Shown piece after piece: positions 47,275 through 59,405 of a stretch of 64,000 nucleotides of DNA; the stretch's first letter is position 1; each line of letters starts with the position of its first letter. The translations under genes were made by a program, and so were the position numbers. Below the pieces are notes generated by a model. It did no database searches. It worked only from the letters and a program-made list of their open reading frames with translations, and had not been told where the DNA came from. The DNA is from Carya illinoinensis (Eukaryota; Streptophyta; Magnoliopsida; Fagales; Juglandaceae): the NCBI RefSeq assembly GCF_018687715.1, contig NC_056762.1, positions 24,914,864-24,978,863 of the forward strand, written 5' to 3'.

Positions 47275-47356
47275 AACCGTGACGGCTTGAAATTCTGTGT
47301 ATGTCAATTTTGTCAAACCGTGTCGGCTTGAAATTCTGTGTATGTCAATTTTGTCA
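47275..47356 (+). repeat. Two-copy 41-bp tandem repeat
   Basis: AACCGTGACGGCTTGAAATT recurs as AACCGTGTCGGCTTGAAATT 41 bp later. Both continue with CTGTGTATGTCAATTTTGTC. Confidence 0.92.
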
Positions 47357-47577
47357 AAGTAAAAACCAGACTACCTAAGCCTAACTAACAGTCTAAAGGG
47401 ATCCTTAATGGCTGGCCTGTTTAGTCGGTCATTTAAATCTGGTCATCGAGGGTAAGGGTCTGTGATTGCTGATTTGGCCCTTCCTGACGCAGCCCCTAAT
47501 AACAGTTATATAGTCAAGCAAAGAAGCACAGTTTGTGAATTTCCAAAAAGCAGTTGTACATGTTTGTCGTCTGGTAC

Positions 47578-47762
47578 ATAAGGATATTTTAATAATTAAT
47601 AAAATATTTATAATTATAAAATATGCAAATGTCTCGTATTTTTTTTAAATGAGTAAATATAATATTTTATAAAAAAATTAATTTTTTAATAATAAACATT
47701 ATTCATTTTCAAAAAAAATATACGATACTTGCATAATTTATAATTATATCTAATATTATTCT
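47578..47762. mobile_element. MITE, family D copy
   Basis: The arms ATTTATAATTATAAAATATG and ATAATTTATAATTATATCTA flank TTAATTTTTTAATAATAAAC. Confidence 0.6.
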
Positions 47763-47997
47763 AAATATTTTTCATAATATTTAATATTCATGTAATGTCA
47801 AAGATAATAGTAGGTGCAAGTCTTAAGTGTGCACCTTTTTTCCCCTAAAGTGGACCCCACTAGAAAGTACTGTTTTTTATATTTTTGTTGTGAGTTTTAT
47901 TGTATTTTACTTGCATATTAAAATTTGTACAAATTATTACTCAAAACTGAATTGAAATTTAGCTTAGTTGTCTAACTGATTTAATCAATTTAATACT

Positions 47998-48170
47998 AGA
48001 GAAATAATATTTATATTCATAAAATATGTAAATATCATACAATTATTTTGTTAAAAATGAGTAAATATAAAACCTATATTAAAAAAAAATTAATTTATTA
48101 ATAATAAATTTCACTATTTTTTAAAAGAATTGTACGGTATTTACATACTCTATAACTACTCAATTCAACA
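47998..48170. mobile_element. MITE, family D copy
   Basis: ATATTTATATTCATAAAATA and AATTGTACGGTATTTACATA flank TTAATTTATTAATAATAAAT. Confidence 0.6.
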
Positions 48171-48885
48171 AGATTTATATCAAGTTATCGTTTGATCAAT
48201 TAATTGAATTTATTAGCTCTTTACATTGGTTGTTTAATTGGAATGATTTGTTTAAAAGAAACCTTGGGAATATGTTCCATAGACCATCACCTACTTTGTC
48301 GTACGTTCTTCTTCATCTTTTTAGCAGATACATGTGATTTATAACTTACCCTTTTCATTTCCCTTCATCTTTTAACAATGAATGCATGTGGACAACTATG
48401 GAACCAGGTCAGAATAATGGTTATGTATGGCCGCAAAGTTCAGAAGCGTAGAAAGTCGTACAAGTTCAATACATCTCCCCTATCCACACAGTCCACCGGA
48501 GTAAGGGGTGCGTTGCTCCTCCCTCGTTTTCCCCCTTCCTCTCACAAAGCCAAAGGTTGCCAGAAAGCACCAATTTCTAGAAAACAAGCGAAAGATTAGT
48601 AAGCGACAATGACATATGAGTCCCATGTCCCACTTTTACTCCATACATTATATAGGTATAATTAAGGATGAAACTGTTAGATTTCTCGTCCTTAAATCTC
48701 CTGCATCTGCCACATTTAACACCTCATCTTATCGATCTGCCCATGAACCCTACGCGTCGGTGCCGCCGCAATTGGCATGAGGTAATTTTGTTATAGATTC
48801 AAGTTGTTTAACTGATGGGAAATTTCAATAAATACATTAATACAATTGAAAATTCGCAAACAAAAACTTTATGGCGTATTCTTTG
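48171..48885. other. Intergenic DNA, no supported gene
   Basis: A 73-codon frame at 48378-48599 is basic and unlike any family I know. I do not call it a gene. Confidence 0.4.
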
Positions 48886-49000
48886 TGATTGGTTAGGTCA
48901 TTTTTTTAATATAAAATAATCATTTTGATCAATTACATCAATAAAATACGTAAAAAATATACAAAAATAATTTTATATAACAAAACTGATTGACAAATAC
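48886..49000. mobile_element. MITE, family C copy (decayed)
   Basis: Reads TGATTGGTTAGGTCATTTTT, GATCAATTACATCAATAAAA and ACGTAAAAAATATACAAAAA. Confidence 0.5.
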
Positions 49001-50571
49001 AGTGAATCATTTTCTAATGCAACTCTCAACTACTATTCATTAGTCCACTTGTTAGGCATCAACAAATCGACTCTTTTGGGGTCTTTACAAAAGCTTGAAC
49101 TTCTAGTCCAGCAGCCTTTTTTTCATTTTCTTCTCATGCACTGAGTTATACGTAATGGTGTGCTTTTTTTATTCAGTAATTTTATTTAAAAATATTTATA
49201 CCATACGTCATTTACATGAAACAATTTAATTTAAAAAAGTATTTATATAATTTAAATTTTATAAATTAAATTATTCTTTCGGCGGCCGGGCCGTCCCTGG
49301 TCCTGATTCCTTAGCAGCGAAACCAGGAGATCAAGGGCCATGGCCCATGGATTACTCGTCTCTATAAATGAAATCAAATTTGCATGGAAAAAAAAAAAAG
49401 GGGTAATCATGGGGCCCATTTGGCATTTGCCCAAGAAAATGAGATTCTGATGCATAAGTTGACCGAAAAGGTCTGCCACTTCAGCCCCTGTTGAGTTTTG
49501 TGCTCCCGGTTTTCATAAAGCGTGGCACAATTTACGCAAGCCGGATCCCCACGTGGATTACCCTTTATGGTCCTCAACGTGGCTGCAAATTACCAACAAT
49601 TTGTGTGACACATTTCTTTGACCATTTAAAGTGTGGGTTACAAAACCCATATGATCCGGCTTTGACAACTCTTACCATAATCTGCTGGTTCCATGCAAAT
49701 TCAATATAATATTAATAGATTAAGATAGAAGAGTTTTTTTTTTTTTTTAATTAAATAGGTGGAATTTTTTTTTTTAATTAAATAGGTGGAATTAATATTT
49801 GCTTATATATAGTCTAAGATCTATTCGATATGCTCGAACTCAAACACGTGGTAAGGTGATTTTTGTCTCGACCCACAAATTCATTGTAAAGTTTATTAAA
49901 ATTTATGATATTCAAGTTAATATGACTTGATCTGACGTAACACATTAAATTACAAGTCGATGTTCATATAATATAATCATTGGAGAGTGATGCATGAAGT
50001 TCGTGAGTTTTTGTTTTTTTGGGAGGGAGGGAGTGCGTATTTGGTCAGACTCCATCATAACATAGTGGGTTGATTTTATCACAAGGGAATATGATTAAAG
50101 GGGAGGGATTCTAGACTCTCAAAGTATCTTTAATTTCCTTCTACTAACATGTCTTAAAATTGTCCCCTAATTTGCCCGATTAAAGCTACAAAATATCTAT
50201 GCACTAGAAACTTTTGAAACGGTAACTATTCGCAAAATAATTTTTAATTATTTACAAATTAAAAATTATAGAATTCTTGTATGAAACTTAAAATAGAGTA
50301 ATATAGAATACATGAGGGACCCATATTTTATAAGTTATTACTAATAAATTTATTATTAATCTACCAAAATGAACTTAAATCATATTTATAGTACTTTGGG
50401 GATCTCATATTCCATTTTATGAAAAATATAAACAAAAGCTCTAAATAAATATTAACTATTAGTAAAGTAAGATTGGCTAGCTTTTAAAAATGCACAGAAC
50501 TGCAAAAGTCTTATCAACAAAATATTGGATAGATCAATTAGAACTGGACTAAGCCTCATAATCAGTATTGT
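49001..50571. other. Intergenic DNA
   Basis: A T-rich unit with AATTAAATAGGTGGAATT is duplicated at about 49740-49791. The frames at 49252-49479 and 49491-49709 have no known motif. Confidence 0.4.
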
Positions 50572-51075
50572 TACAAAGCCAACTGGGATGCTGCGATTGA
50601 TAAGGCGAAGGGAAAGATTAGCATAGATGTGATTATTCGAGATAGATAAGGCTAGGTGATAGGTTCTCTTAATGCTCCTAGAAGTCCATATGCAAATTCT
50701 TGGATGGCTGAATCTTATGTTGTAATGGTTGCTACAAATTTCTTTAAATAAATGGGCATTCGATCATTTATAATGGAAGGAGATGCCTTACAAGTGGTCA
50801 ACAATTTTTTAATGAAAAATCTAGACTGGTCACATGCAGGTTGGTTAATTTAGGATACCATAGCTTTGCTTAATTCTTATGTCTTTTGGTCAATTATCCA
50901 TACAAGAAAAAAAGCTAATCAGATTGCTCATAATCTTGCTCGAGAAATATTATCTTTACAAGAAGATTCATTGGTTTGGAAGAAATTCCAACATGTATTC
51001 AGGCAATTGTATCTTTTGAGATGTTGTAAGACTTGTTGAGCAATAAAATAATTTTATCCTTATATCAAAAAGAAA
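50572..51075 (+). pseudogene. LINE RNase H domain remnant 1
   Basis: Reads YKANWDAAIDKAKGKI, VIIRDR then two stops, GSLNAPRSPYANSWMAESYV, FIMEGDALQVVNNF and ANQIAHNLAREILSL. This is the RVT_3 RNase H pattern of plant LINEs. In-frame stops and an A-rich end near 51070 mark a dead 5'-truncated copy. Confidence 0.88.
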
Positions 51076-51693
51076 ACTACAACTCTAATTTAATTCTTCA
51101 TTTTTTTTTTTTTGTTAAAGTTGGAAGAGAATATCTTGAACTGTTTTGCCTTTTAAAACACGCCAACTTGTTTAAAGAAATTAGAAGGGTGAGCCTAATT
51201 TTTAGCACCGAACAAAGAAGAGAAAGATGCGCGAGCGAGAAAGAAAGGAAAGTGACAACGTTTTCCTTTGCATTTTGGGGTATTGGTTAAAGCGAATAGG
51301 AAGGCACGTTACTCACTTCATACTCTGTAGTACGGACATCAGGAGGGCATGGAATCAAAGAATCACAACAGCATTCATTCTTTGGAGGACAGCATTTCTT
51401 TGTAGTGAATAATTTAAATGAAATTTAACTAAAAATATGCAAAGTTCCACAACTTACATAGAGTTTCCAATATTCCAATGAGAAATATAAAAATATTAAA
51501 TGAAAAATTATTTATTATTTATTATTTATCAATTATTTGATGAAATATCGAGGGACGATGAAATTAAAATGATTAAAACGATGATGCTGAATATCTTTCT
51601 CTGATCAATCTCAATTGTTACAAAGTAGATGACCTAAGTATAGAAGTGTTTAAGACAGTTTGTTTCTTACCTGATAATTTTTAGATCAAAAAT

Positions 51694-51828
51694 TCTATGT
51701 GCAGTCATTTTTGTGCACTCTTTTGTGCACTTCAGTGATATGATTGGTTGGATATTAAAAAAAAATTAATCCAGCCAATCATATCAGTAGAGTGCGTAGG
51801 GAGTACGCAAAAGTGACTGTATGTAACA
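51694..51828. mobile_element. Palindromic MITE, family C (best copy)
   Basis: The left arm CTATGTGCAGTCATTTTTGT...CAGTGATATGATTGGTTGG and right arm CCAGCCAATCATATCAGTAG...CGCAAAAGTGACTGTATG are inverted over about 58 bp around a short A-run. It carries no gene. Confidence 0.85.
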
Positions 51829-52062
51829 TTGCTCTTTTTAGATACATAATGGTCAGATTTCCTTATGCATAATTCTCTTAAAAAGGGGTCAAAAGCGATC
51901 AAATCTTTATTGAGTGGTAAAGATTGACATTAAAAAAGAGAAAAAAAGAGCATCCTTTGGGCCATATACCTTGCTCGTTTCAACTTTCAAGGTTTGTAAT
52001 TGTAAATAGCACGATATTTTAGTATTTAGAAAATGAAGGGCCGAAGTTAATCTTAGAAATGA

Positions 52063-52445
52063 ACATCATAAATGTAAATTTTGAAGGAGATGATGCACAA
52101 AAGGTGATTAAAGTCTTAAAAGAGATTAATGCTCCTATAGATGCTTGGATGGGGCAATTGTAGAAGACATCAGATGTGTCTTAACTAAAAGATTAGATTG
52201 AGATTTTGGCTTTATTTTTAGAGAAGGAATCAGAATAGCTCATGAACTTGCTAAGAGAGCTTTGCAGACAGAGGGAGAATGCTGCTCGATTGAAGATGGA
52301 CCGACTGAGTTTAATTCTATTGTAATCAAAGAGATGATTTGTAATGAACAAGTTTCAGTTATGAATGAATAAGAAGCCGTGCTTGTTGATTTGGAGAGTT
52401 TGGATCCCCTCCAAGCCATGTTCCCCAATTATTTTTATAAGCAAA
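52063..52445 (+). pseudogene. LINE RNase H domain remnant 2
   Basis: Frames read NVNFEGDDAQKVIKVLKEIN, VEDIRCVLTKRLDWDFGFIF-like and REGIRIAHELAKRALQ, the C-terminal RNase H pattern (EGDA, R..N/IAHELAK). A stop in the middle and a small frame change show decay. It lies about 1 kb downstream of remnant 1, in the same orientation. Confidence 0.83.
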
Positions 52446-52718
52446 TAGTTTTATGGGATGGATATAGTTTTCTTCCAAAATAACGCGGAGTCACTAAATT
52501 TCAATCATTCTATAAATTTACCACGTCTCTTTAAGATGTGAGAAACACCTTTTTTTTTACTAAAAAGACACGTGGCAATTTTATAAATTATATTTTAAAA
52601 AAAAATATGTGGTCATTACATGCGTAGGATACACAATCATCTTTATAGATGAATAGTTCGGAGGAAAACTGTGTCTTCATGGGATAGCTATCAATAGAAC
52701 TAGATCCCACAAACTTTA

Positions 52719-52782
52719 TATATATAAATATATATATATATATACACACATATATATGTATGTATATATGTATGTATGTATG
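52719..52782. repeat. TA/TGTA-rich microsatellite
   Basis: Compound run of TATATA, CACACA and TATGTATG units. Confidence 0.9.
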
Positions 52783-54368
52783 AGGAAAAAAACTGGAAGT
52801 AGTTTTGAATGAGTCTGTAAAATGCAAATACATTTTTAAAGGTTGATGGACTATGTTACTATGGTAGTGAAATAAGAGTAGAAAGAAAATACATTTTGTA
52901 AGAACTTTTCAATTTAATAATATGTCATTTTGCGATAAATGAAAATATAAGAACATCCATACTCTCAAATTCCATAATAATTTTTCACATGAGAAGTGGT
53001 AGCTAATAAAATTGATGATCTGATCCCATAATCATAAATTGGGCAGTATGGTAGCAGTTTCAACTAATAAAAAAGCCACTTGTTTTGTTGGTTAGTGCCG
53101 TGAGAGGACTTTCAAGTAAAATTCATTACTTATTAGTGCTGCATCTGTTTAATTTTGATGGCTGGTTTGGACTTTTGAAGTATTTTAGAATTCCTATAAT
53201 AATGATAAAATGGTTTGTAAATAATAATAGGTTTTATTAATTTTTTTAAATAAATATATTAGAAAATTTAAAAAAAAAAAACTCCGGTGGATGATTGTCA
53301 AAAAGAAAATGATAGTATGACTAATGGATATGTCAGTAAATGTATCAACTCATATATTTTTATTTTTATTTTATTTTTTCTTAATAATTAAAGAAGAGAC
53401 TATTAGTAAATTTATATCTATATTTTTTTATTTTTTTCTTAATGGTTAAGAAGGTTTAAAGAAATTATCAAAGAAAAATTAAAAAAACTCATTTATATTT
53501 ATATTAGTGTGTATATTGAATACTCATTTATATTAGGAGTGTCCTTATCAAAAATATCCAAAAAAGCAAAGGTGATGAAATAAAATATTTCTCTCTCTTT
53601 TTTTTTATAAGGCAAAAATATATATCCTAACTACTTTCAGAATCCCATCTCCAAGAAAGTAAAAAACAAGTCTTCTTGGAGGTTATTTTCGTCAATTTAA
53701 AGCTTTCAGTTTCTGTTCATCTTCAAAATCATTGATTCTATGCTTCACGCCAAAAGAACAAACTCAGCAGGGTAACAGCAGAAATAGAGAGCTAAAATGA
53801 TGAGAAGAGAACTACAACAATATAAATAAAATAAAATAAAAAAAGAGACTTCTAAAGTGAATTAAAAAAAAAAAAGGGAGAAAGGACAGTTTTCTGAAGA
53901 GCTGAGAGGGGGAGGAGGTGTGCAGGGCATGTTAACAGAATCGATACACTTTGGTACTTTCAAAGACCCAACTTGTCTTGGTCCACAAGCAAACCTACAA
54001 CACTTTTATCATCAGTATTCAGTAAAATGGGGTACACTTTTAAAATCATGGGTTCTGCTACTCATTCATGGTTGCTGCACCTTATTGGAGTATGAATCCT
54101 TTGAATTGGCCATAACCAAGCACTAGAATTTTGTCAAGCTACACACTACTTAGAATTTGTAAAAGTAAATCTGTGCATCATCATTCAGAGAACTGAATTG
54201 AAGTCACTGCTGCAAATATAAATAATAGTTAGACATACAGTGGATGGATCACCAAAAAGCATTTGATTTACTAACAAAAGTAAGGAAAAATGCTCTAACT
54301 ACAGCCTACACAGGAAACCCAGTTTACCCAATTAAACAAAACAGCATGAGATGTTAGAAATCAAAGAA
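52783..54368. other. Intergenic DNA and 3' flank of the zinc-finger gene
   Basis: AT-rich. A possible decayed family A MITE lies at about 53160-53280 (GGTTTGTAAATAATAATAGG). No gene is supported. Confidence 0.4.
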
Positions 54369-55340
54369 TTATGCATCTGAGACCACACTGAAAACATCTT
54401 CTTCCACCGGAGCAGGCAAGTTGAGATCTATGGCACTTGTCTCCGATTTCAAAGGACTTGAAGTAGCAGCATTTGTGACGATTGTTGTAGTAGTTGTTGT
54501 TGTTGTTGAAGAAGAACCCAAGAGGTGAGATCTCTTGTGGCCACCAAGTGCTTGTCCAGACCCAAACACTTTGTCACAAAACGGGCATTCAAAGATTCTC
54601 TCATTGCCATCATTACCCGTTTCATCTCTGCAGCAAATCGTTTTGTGACTCCCCAGAGCTTGAAAGGATCGAAACGTTTTCTTACATTTCTCGCACCGAT
54701 GCTTCCCTCGAACCTTCCTAATTTTGATCTCCTCGGATTCCCGAACCTTAACTTTGACCGATCTTTGGACTTGTTTACCTTGTTCTTCATCTTGCTCCTC
54801 GTTGTTTCTCATCCATATATCCCTCGAAAGCATCATCAGGCACATAGCAACATCTTCTTCTGGAGAAGTATCAGAAACCGAACTCAGCAGCTCGGGCGAG
54901 TCGACCAAACTGGAACTGGGCTTTGGCTTCTTCATTTCCAAGTTCTGACTCTGAATCTCCGACACACTCGGTTTCCGATTCCGCTTAGATCGTTGGCGAG
55001 TTGGGTTCTTTGACTCGGTCTCGCTCTCCCTATCCTGGACCACAGACCCAGCATCGACCGCAAAAGAGAACTCAGGATCTGCAAGTCTGAAGCTTTTCTT
55101 GGGATTTTCTCTCAATCCATAAACCAAAGCTTTGTCCTCAGCTTCTTCTCCGAGGCTTTGATCCTCTTCTTGTTCTTCACCCGAGGAAGAAGATGAAGAT
55201 AAGGCTGGCTCAGTATGGCCACCGAGTTGCAGTGGCTTTGGAGGAAGAGGCAGGTTGGCCAAATGAGCCTTCATGTGACCACCCAAAGCTCTCCCATTAG
55301 CAAAAGTCCTGAAGCAGAGCTTGCATTTGTGCCTCTCCAT
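54369..55340 (-). CDS. Three-finger C2H2 zinc-finger protein, ZAT4/ZAT9-like
   Basis: Probable nuclear transcriptional repressor of 323 residues, encoded by one exon. I chose the ATG at 55340 (MERHKCKLCFRTFANGRALG) because the family starts directly with finger 1. The upstream in-frame extension would be leader sequence with a CT repeat. Finger 1 is at residues 5-27 (ANGRALGGH), finger 2 near 216 (RCEKCKKTFRSFQALGSHKT) and finger 3 near 250 (FECPFCDKVFGSGQALGGHK). All are plant QALGGH-type or variants. A basic stretch (RQRSKRNRKP, near residue 116) could be a nuclear signal. SPEEDVAMCLMMLSRD is the family's conserved central motif. AIDLNLPAP near the C-terminus is a DLN-type EAR repression motif. 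Targets cannot be told from sequence. It is intact. Confidence 0.94.
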   Translation of the reverse strand: MERHKCKLCFRTFANGRALGGHMKAHLANLPLPPKPLQLGGHTEPALSSSSSSGEEQEEDQSLGEEAEDKALVYGLRENPKKSFRLADPEFSFAVDAGSVVQDRESETESKNPTRQRSKRNRKPSVSEIQSQNLEMKKPKPSSSLVDSPELLSSVSDTSPEEDVAMCLMMLSRDIWMRNNEEQDEEQGKQVQRSVKVKVRESEEIKIRKVRGKHRCEKCKKTFRSFQALGSHKTICCRDETGNDGNERIFECPFCDKVFGSGQALGGHKRSHLLGSSSTTTTTTTTIVTNAATSSPLKSETSAIDLNLPAPVEEDVFSVVSDA

Positions 55341-55401
55341 TGGCACAGAAAAGAGAGAAGAAACAAAGCAAGCAAAGATCGAAGCTTTTTTTTTTTTTTT
55401 A

Positions 55402-55429
<28 letters not shown>
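55402..55429. repeat. (CT)n microsatellite in zinc-finger gene leader
   Basis: About 13 CT repeats (GA on the coding strand), 60-90 bases upstream of the start codon, next to a T-run at 55388-55400. GA repeats are common in plant 5' leaders. Confidence 0.85.
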
Positions 55430-55433
<4 letters not shown>

Positions 55434-57414
55434 GCCTATGAGACTTTGAGAAGCATTGAGAGATTGGGAACTTAAAAGGAGTAGGTGACAAGCATTCCTC
55501 CACCAAAAGACAGCACAACCCAAAAAATAATATGGTTTTTGGTATAAAAATACATATTTCTTAGTTAATTTTATTTTTCAGAGCGGCAACCAAAAAAAAA
55601 AAAAAAAAGACAAAGTGTGATCATGAGTGGTGAAAGTGGGACAAGTAACATGCAAACCTTGCCCCATCTGGATAATAAGCTCTTCTTTTTACCACTTTTT
55701 GCAAGCTCATAAATTGCCAAACTGGCAATTATACAGCTCTTTTCTGGGCTTTTAATACATTCAATTATATTCCATAAATATGAAGGGATATGGTGCTATT
55801 CATTGCCAAGAGCATCATCCCTCTCCAATTTTTGCCCCCTCCCATTATAAAGTTGATCATGCAGCATGGTTTTAATTTAAAGTTTGTTGGTCGGATTTAT
55901 CATGCAAACCTTTTGTTTCAAAGCCATATTGCATGATTTGATCTTTAGCCGATTGAATTTTAACATCTTAACCAACTTTTCCCCGTCGGTTGTGGACATG
56001 TTAACAAACATATTGAGATGTCCAATTGCATAGCTCAAAAGTGCACCATTTCACGTTTTCCCTACCTCAAAACTATGCTACATGATGCTTCAATTTCTTT
56101 TGCTCAAATTTGGGACCCATTCCAATTGCGTTTTCGCAACAAAATTGTCTTTCCAAGCACCACCTTCAGCCGACACACCACTCCCCAGTCGTCAATCTTC
56201 TTATATAAGAAGTATTATAATTATAAAAAAATCTTACACAAATAAACTTATAAATTAATATGATTTCATATGATATGTTAGATCTATTTTATTATAAAAG
56301 TAGTTTAACAATCTAATATACCACAATAAGTCACGTCAATTTGTGTGTTTTCTTTTGTTAGATCTATTTGTATCTAAAACATTTCTATTTTTAATTTCAT
56401 ATTTCTTAGATTTTACCAACTCACGCGATTCTCCTAATTGAAAGATTTAGAGGAAGAGGAAGTATATAGTCCGTCAAATACACCACAATAATTAATTACA
56501 AAGCGCTGGTGTGCATGAAAATTGAGCTGCCTCTTTCAATGCCGTGTTCATAAATTCTGTGATGCATTTAGTTTAGTCGGTGAATATTGGGGTTACCAAG
56601 TCAAATGGGTGGCTGCTCAGTCTTACAACTCAAAGCACAGTACTGGGGTTTGTTTGGAAGTAATTGCAGCCAAGACTTTTGTCTAATGTTATTGGTCGTT
56701 TGTGCATCATATGAATTTTCAATGTAACCGGAAACTTCTCCCCACCCTACCTGTGGTATGAGTTTGTTTCCGGATACTTGGTCCAAATATAAGACGATTT
56801 TTTCTTTCTATTTTTAATTTTTATTTATTTATTTATTTTCGAAGAGAGAGTAAAATAAACCTCTGAATTAAGCAACTTGAGCGGAAGAATTGGTCCACTT
56901 GCTGAAGTGACTATACATCACATTGTGCATAAGAAGCTCCTTGATTTTCTTTTAATATATATATATATATATAAAGCTCTTGATACCTTCTCTTTTTTTG
57001 GGTTGTCTTTCTGCCTCAATGGAAGTTGGTAGCTAATATTCCACCAGTAAAAAAAGGCAAAATTGATGGTATATATCACAATTTAAAATTAGTGATACTT
57101 GCATGATTCATAAAAATTTCAAAGATCCTGCCTCCTTTTGTCACTGTAAAACTACTACAAGGAAATCTTATACCACATACCTCAATCTAGCTAATATGTA
57201 ATTTGTTATTTTCGTCATTCTATTTAAATACAAATATTTAAATATTAAGATAAAAGGATAAAAAATGTAAATCACATGTTGATTAAGTGTGATGTGTGGT
57301 ATAAGACTTTCATGTCGAATTTCTCTTTGCCAATGTTATAAATAACAATGGTAAAACTAGGATACAAAATGATAGGAAGAAATTGTAAATCTAATTGTTA
57401 TCGATATAGAGTAG
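55430..57414. other. Intergenic DNA upstream of the zinc-finger gene
   Basis: Contains a decayed family B MITE at about 56225-56360 (ATTAATATGATTTCATATGA ... CACGTCAATTTGTGTG) and a TA run at about 56955-56973. No gene is supported. Confidence 0.45.
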
Positions 57415-57600
57415 GTCTCGTTTGCTTTTACAACTCTTCTCAATTTATCACATCTTGTTTAATTATTACAATTTTTTTTTAAATTTCACATAAAAAAAAT
57501 AATTTAACATTTTTAAATCTCAAAATAATATTAAAAAAATAAATTTTAATAATATTTTATTCGACTTTTAATTTGATCTCCTACAAAAACAAACAAGGGC
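57415..57600. mobile_element. MITE, family A copy
   Basis: Reads CTCGTTTGCTTTTACAACTC, TTTAATTATTACAATTTTTT and TTTTATTCGACTTTTAATTT, reverse orientation. Confidence 0.6.
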
Positions 57601-58740
57601 TAAGTGTTGAAAAAGAAAAATATGAAAAAGTATTTATTTTGTTGCAATATAGTTCACCTTGTTGTGGGTGTTATGGCGCCAATAGTAAAGAGAAATGTTT
57701 GGAAATTTAATAAAAATAAATCTATTATCTTACGTAATTTTATATGATATGTCAATTTGTAATCCCTTAAATAAATAGATATGATATTTCTTGTTAATTG
57801 ATGTTAGTTTGTAATCTCTTAACATTTGTCTAAAACTAAGAAGATTTAGTATTGCTAAGAGTTTGATAACTTGATGACATATGATCAGATTTTCTAAATA
57901 AAAAACTTGGATTCGAAATCGCCTAACTCCTTGCATAATTTTTTTTTTTTTAAAAAAAAAAAAGAGGATTTAGTATGGGATCGATGTCTTTTATTAATAA
58001 TTATATTTTGTTTGTACTGTTATGTTAAGATTCGGTTTAAGCCTATTTTTGGACTGTGCTTGATTTTGGACTTTTGAAAACAGAGGTCCTCTCTTTCTAA
58101 CATTAAAGAAAAGTATAAGCCCAGCTTAGATTGGACTGGGCCTTTCTGTTTGTATTTGATAAGCTTATTTTAATTTGGACATACAAATTACGGTCCATTT
58201 TCAAATTAAGGACTCCAATTTTTTTAAATAAGCCGCTCAGCCTCATAATTTTAGGAAAATTATAAAAAGAAAAAAGAAAAAAGAAAAAAACAAAAGAAAG
58301 AGAACTAACAAAATTAAAGCAAAGTCAAAAGAAGTAAGAAACTAATAGAAGCAAAATTAGAAGAAAAAGATAAAAGGTTCATCATCATCGACATCACATC
58401 CATTAGTAGTCACAAAAATACACGCCACACCACAATTCTAAACTTTGGGGGTTTACATCATACATGAATACTAACACAATGGAGGGTCCCAAAGCACCAA
58501 ATCCAACTACCAGCAAGCATAAACCAATGATCAAATTCCAACACCACACCACCAAGCAACAGCATTATATCCCAATCCAACACTACAACACTCCATGTTC
58601 CGTCGCCATCAAGTGTTAAATCAATAGCATTGAAAACCAACAAATTTTAAACAATACTCCACCACCACAAAATGTAAAGAATGTTCAACCCACCCTATAT
58701 TATGTTGCCCATAAAAAAATATTAAATCCTTAATTACTTG
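57601..58740. other. Intergenic DNA
   Basis: An A/G-rich stretch with AAAGAAAAAAGAAAAAAGAA is at about 58266-58300. No gene is supported. Confidence 0.4.
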
Positions 58741-58743
58741 AAC

Positions 58744-58897
58744 AAAAAATATTATGTACAATCATTTTTATATATTCTTTATGTATTTTATTAATGTAAT
58801 TTGTTGCATCATTTTTTTAATAAAAATTAATTATTTTGACCAATCACATCATAGAGTACATAAAGAATACGCAAAATTAACTATATGTAGCAAAATT
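58744..58897. mobile_element. Palindromic MITE, family C copy
   Basis: Reads ATTATGTACAATCATTTTTA, TTGACCAATCACATCATAGA and AATTAACTATATGTAGCAAA, the inverted arms of the family. Confidence 0.72.
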
Positions 58898-59174
58898 TTA
58901 TTGAAATAGCACGCATTCCCAAATTTGTTGCGGAAACTAGAAGTTCACCTATGAAGGGATAGATATAAAAGAGTGATGAATGTGATCTCAACTATTTTGA
59001 GATAGAAAAGTTGTTGGGGGTTTTATAAAATCTCAAATGGTTCCAATCATATGACTAACGAATTATTTGGAAGTATAACGCAATTGAATATTTGCAGCCC
59101 AAAGCCCAATTGTAAAAAGGAATAAAAATCAAAATCTATTCCCCTGGTTTCTATCTTTATACCATTTTTTTTGT

Positions 59175-59405
59175 TAAGGCTGCGTTTGGATGTTAAGATG
59201 AACTCAAATTATCTAAATTGATCTATAAATAATAATATTTTGTAAGTTTTATTGAGATGTGTTTGAATATAAATAGGTTGAGATATGTATTTGAATATAT
59301 GAAGTATGTTGAGATGAGTTTAATTTAGAAGTTGAAAAAGTAGTGAGTCCCATCAATGATTGATTTGAGATAAGTTAAGCTTTCTCCAACAACCAAACAC
59401 AATCT
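59175..59405. mobile_element. MITE, family A copy with typical end
   Basis: Starts GGCTGCGTTTGGATGTTAAG and continues with GATATGTATTTGAATATATG. It ends near CAACAACCAAACACAATC, an inverted form of the start. Confidence 0.68.

Noticed and set aside
48378..48599. 73-codon basic frame
   Set aside because: No recognisable family and no promoter or intron signs. Length is within chance.
54494..55013. Plus-strand frames of 75-162 codons opposite the zinc-finger gene
   Set aside because: They are antisense to an intact, recognisable coding sequence.
55341..55523. N-terminal extension of the zinc-finger protein
   Set aside because: It would add CT-repeat-encoded Arg/Glu and Lys-rich sequence before the first finger. 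The family starts at MERHKC.
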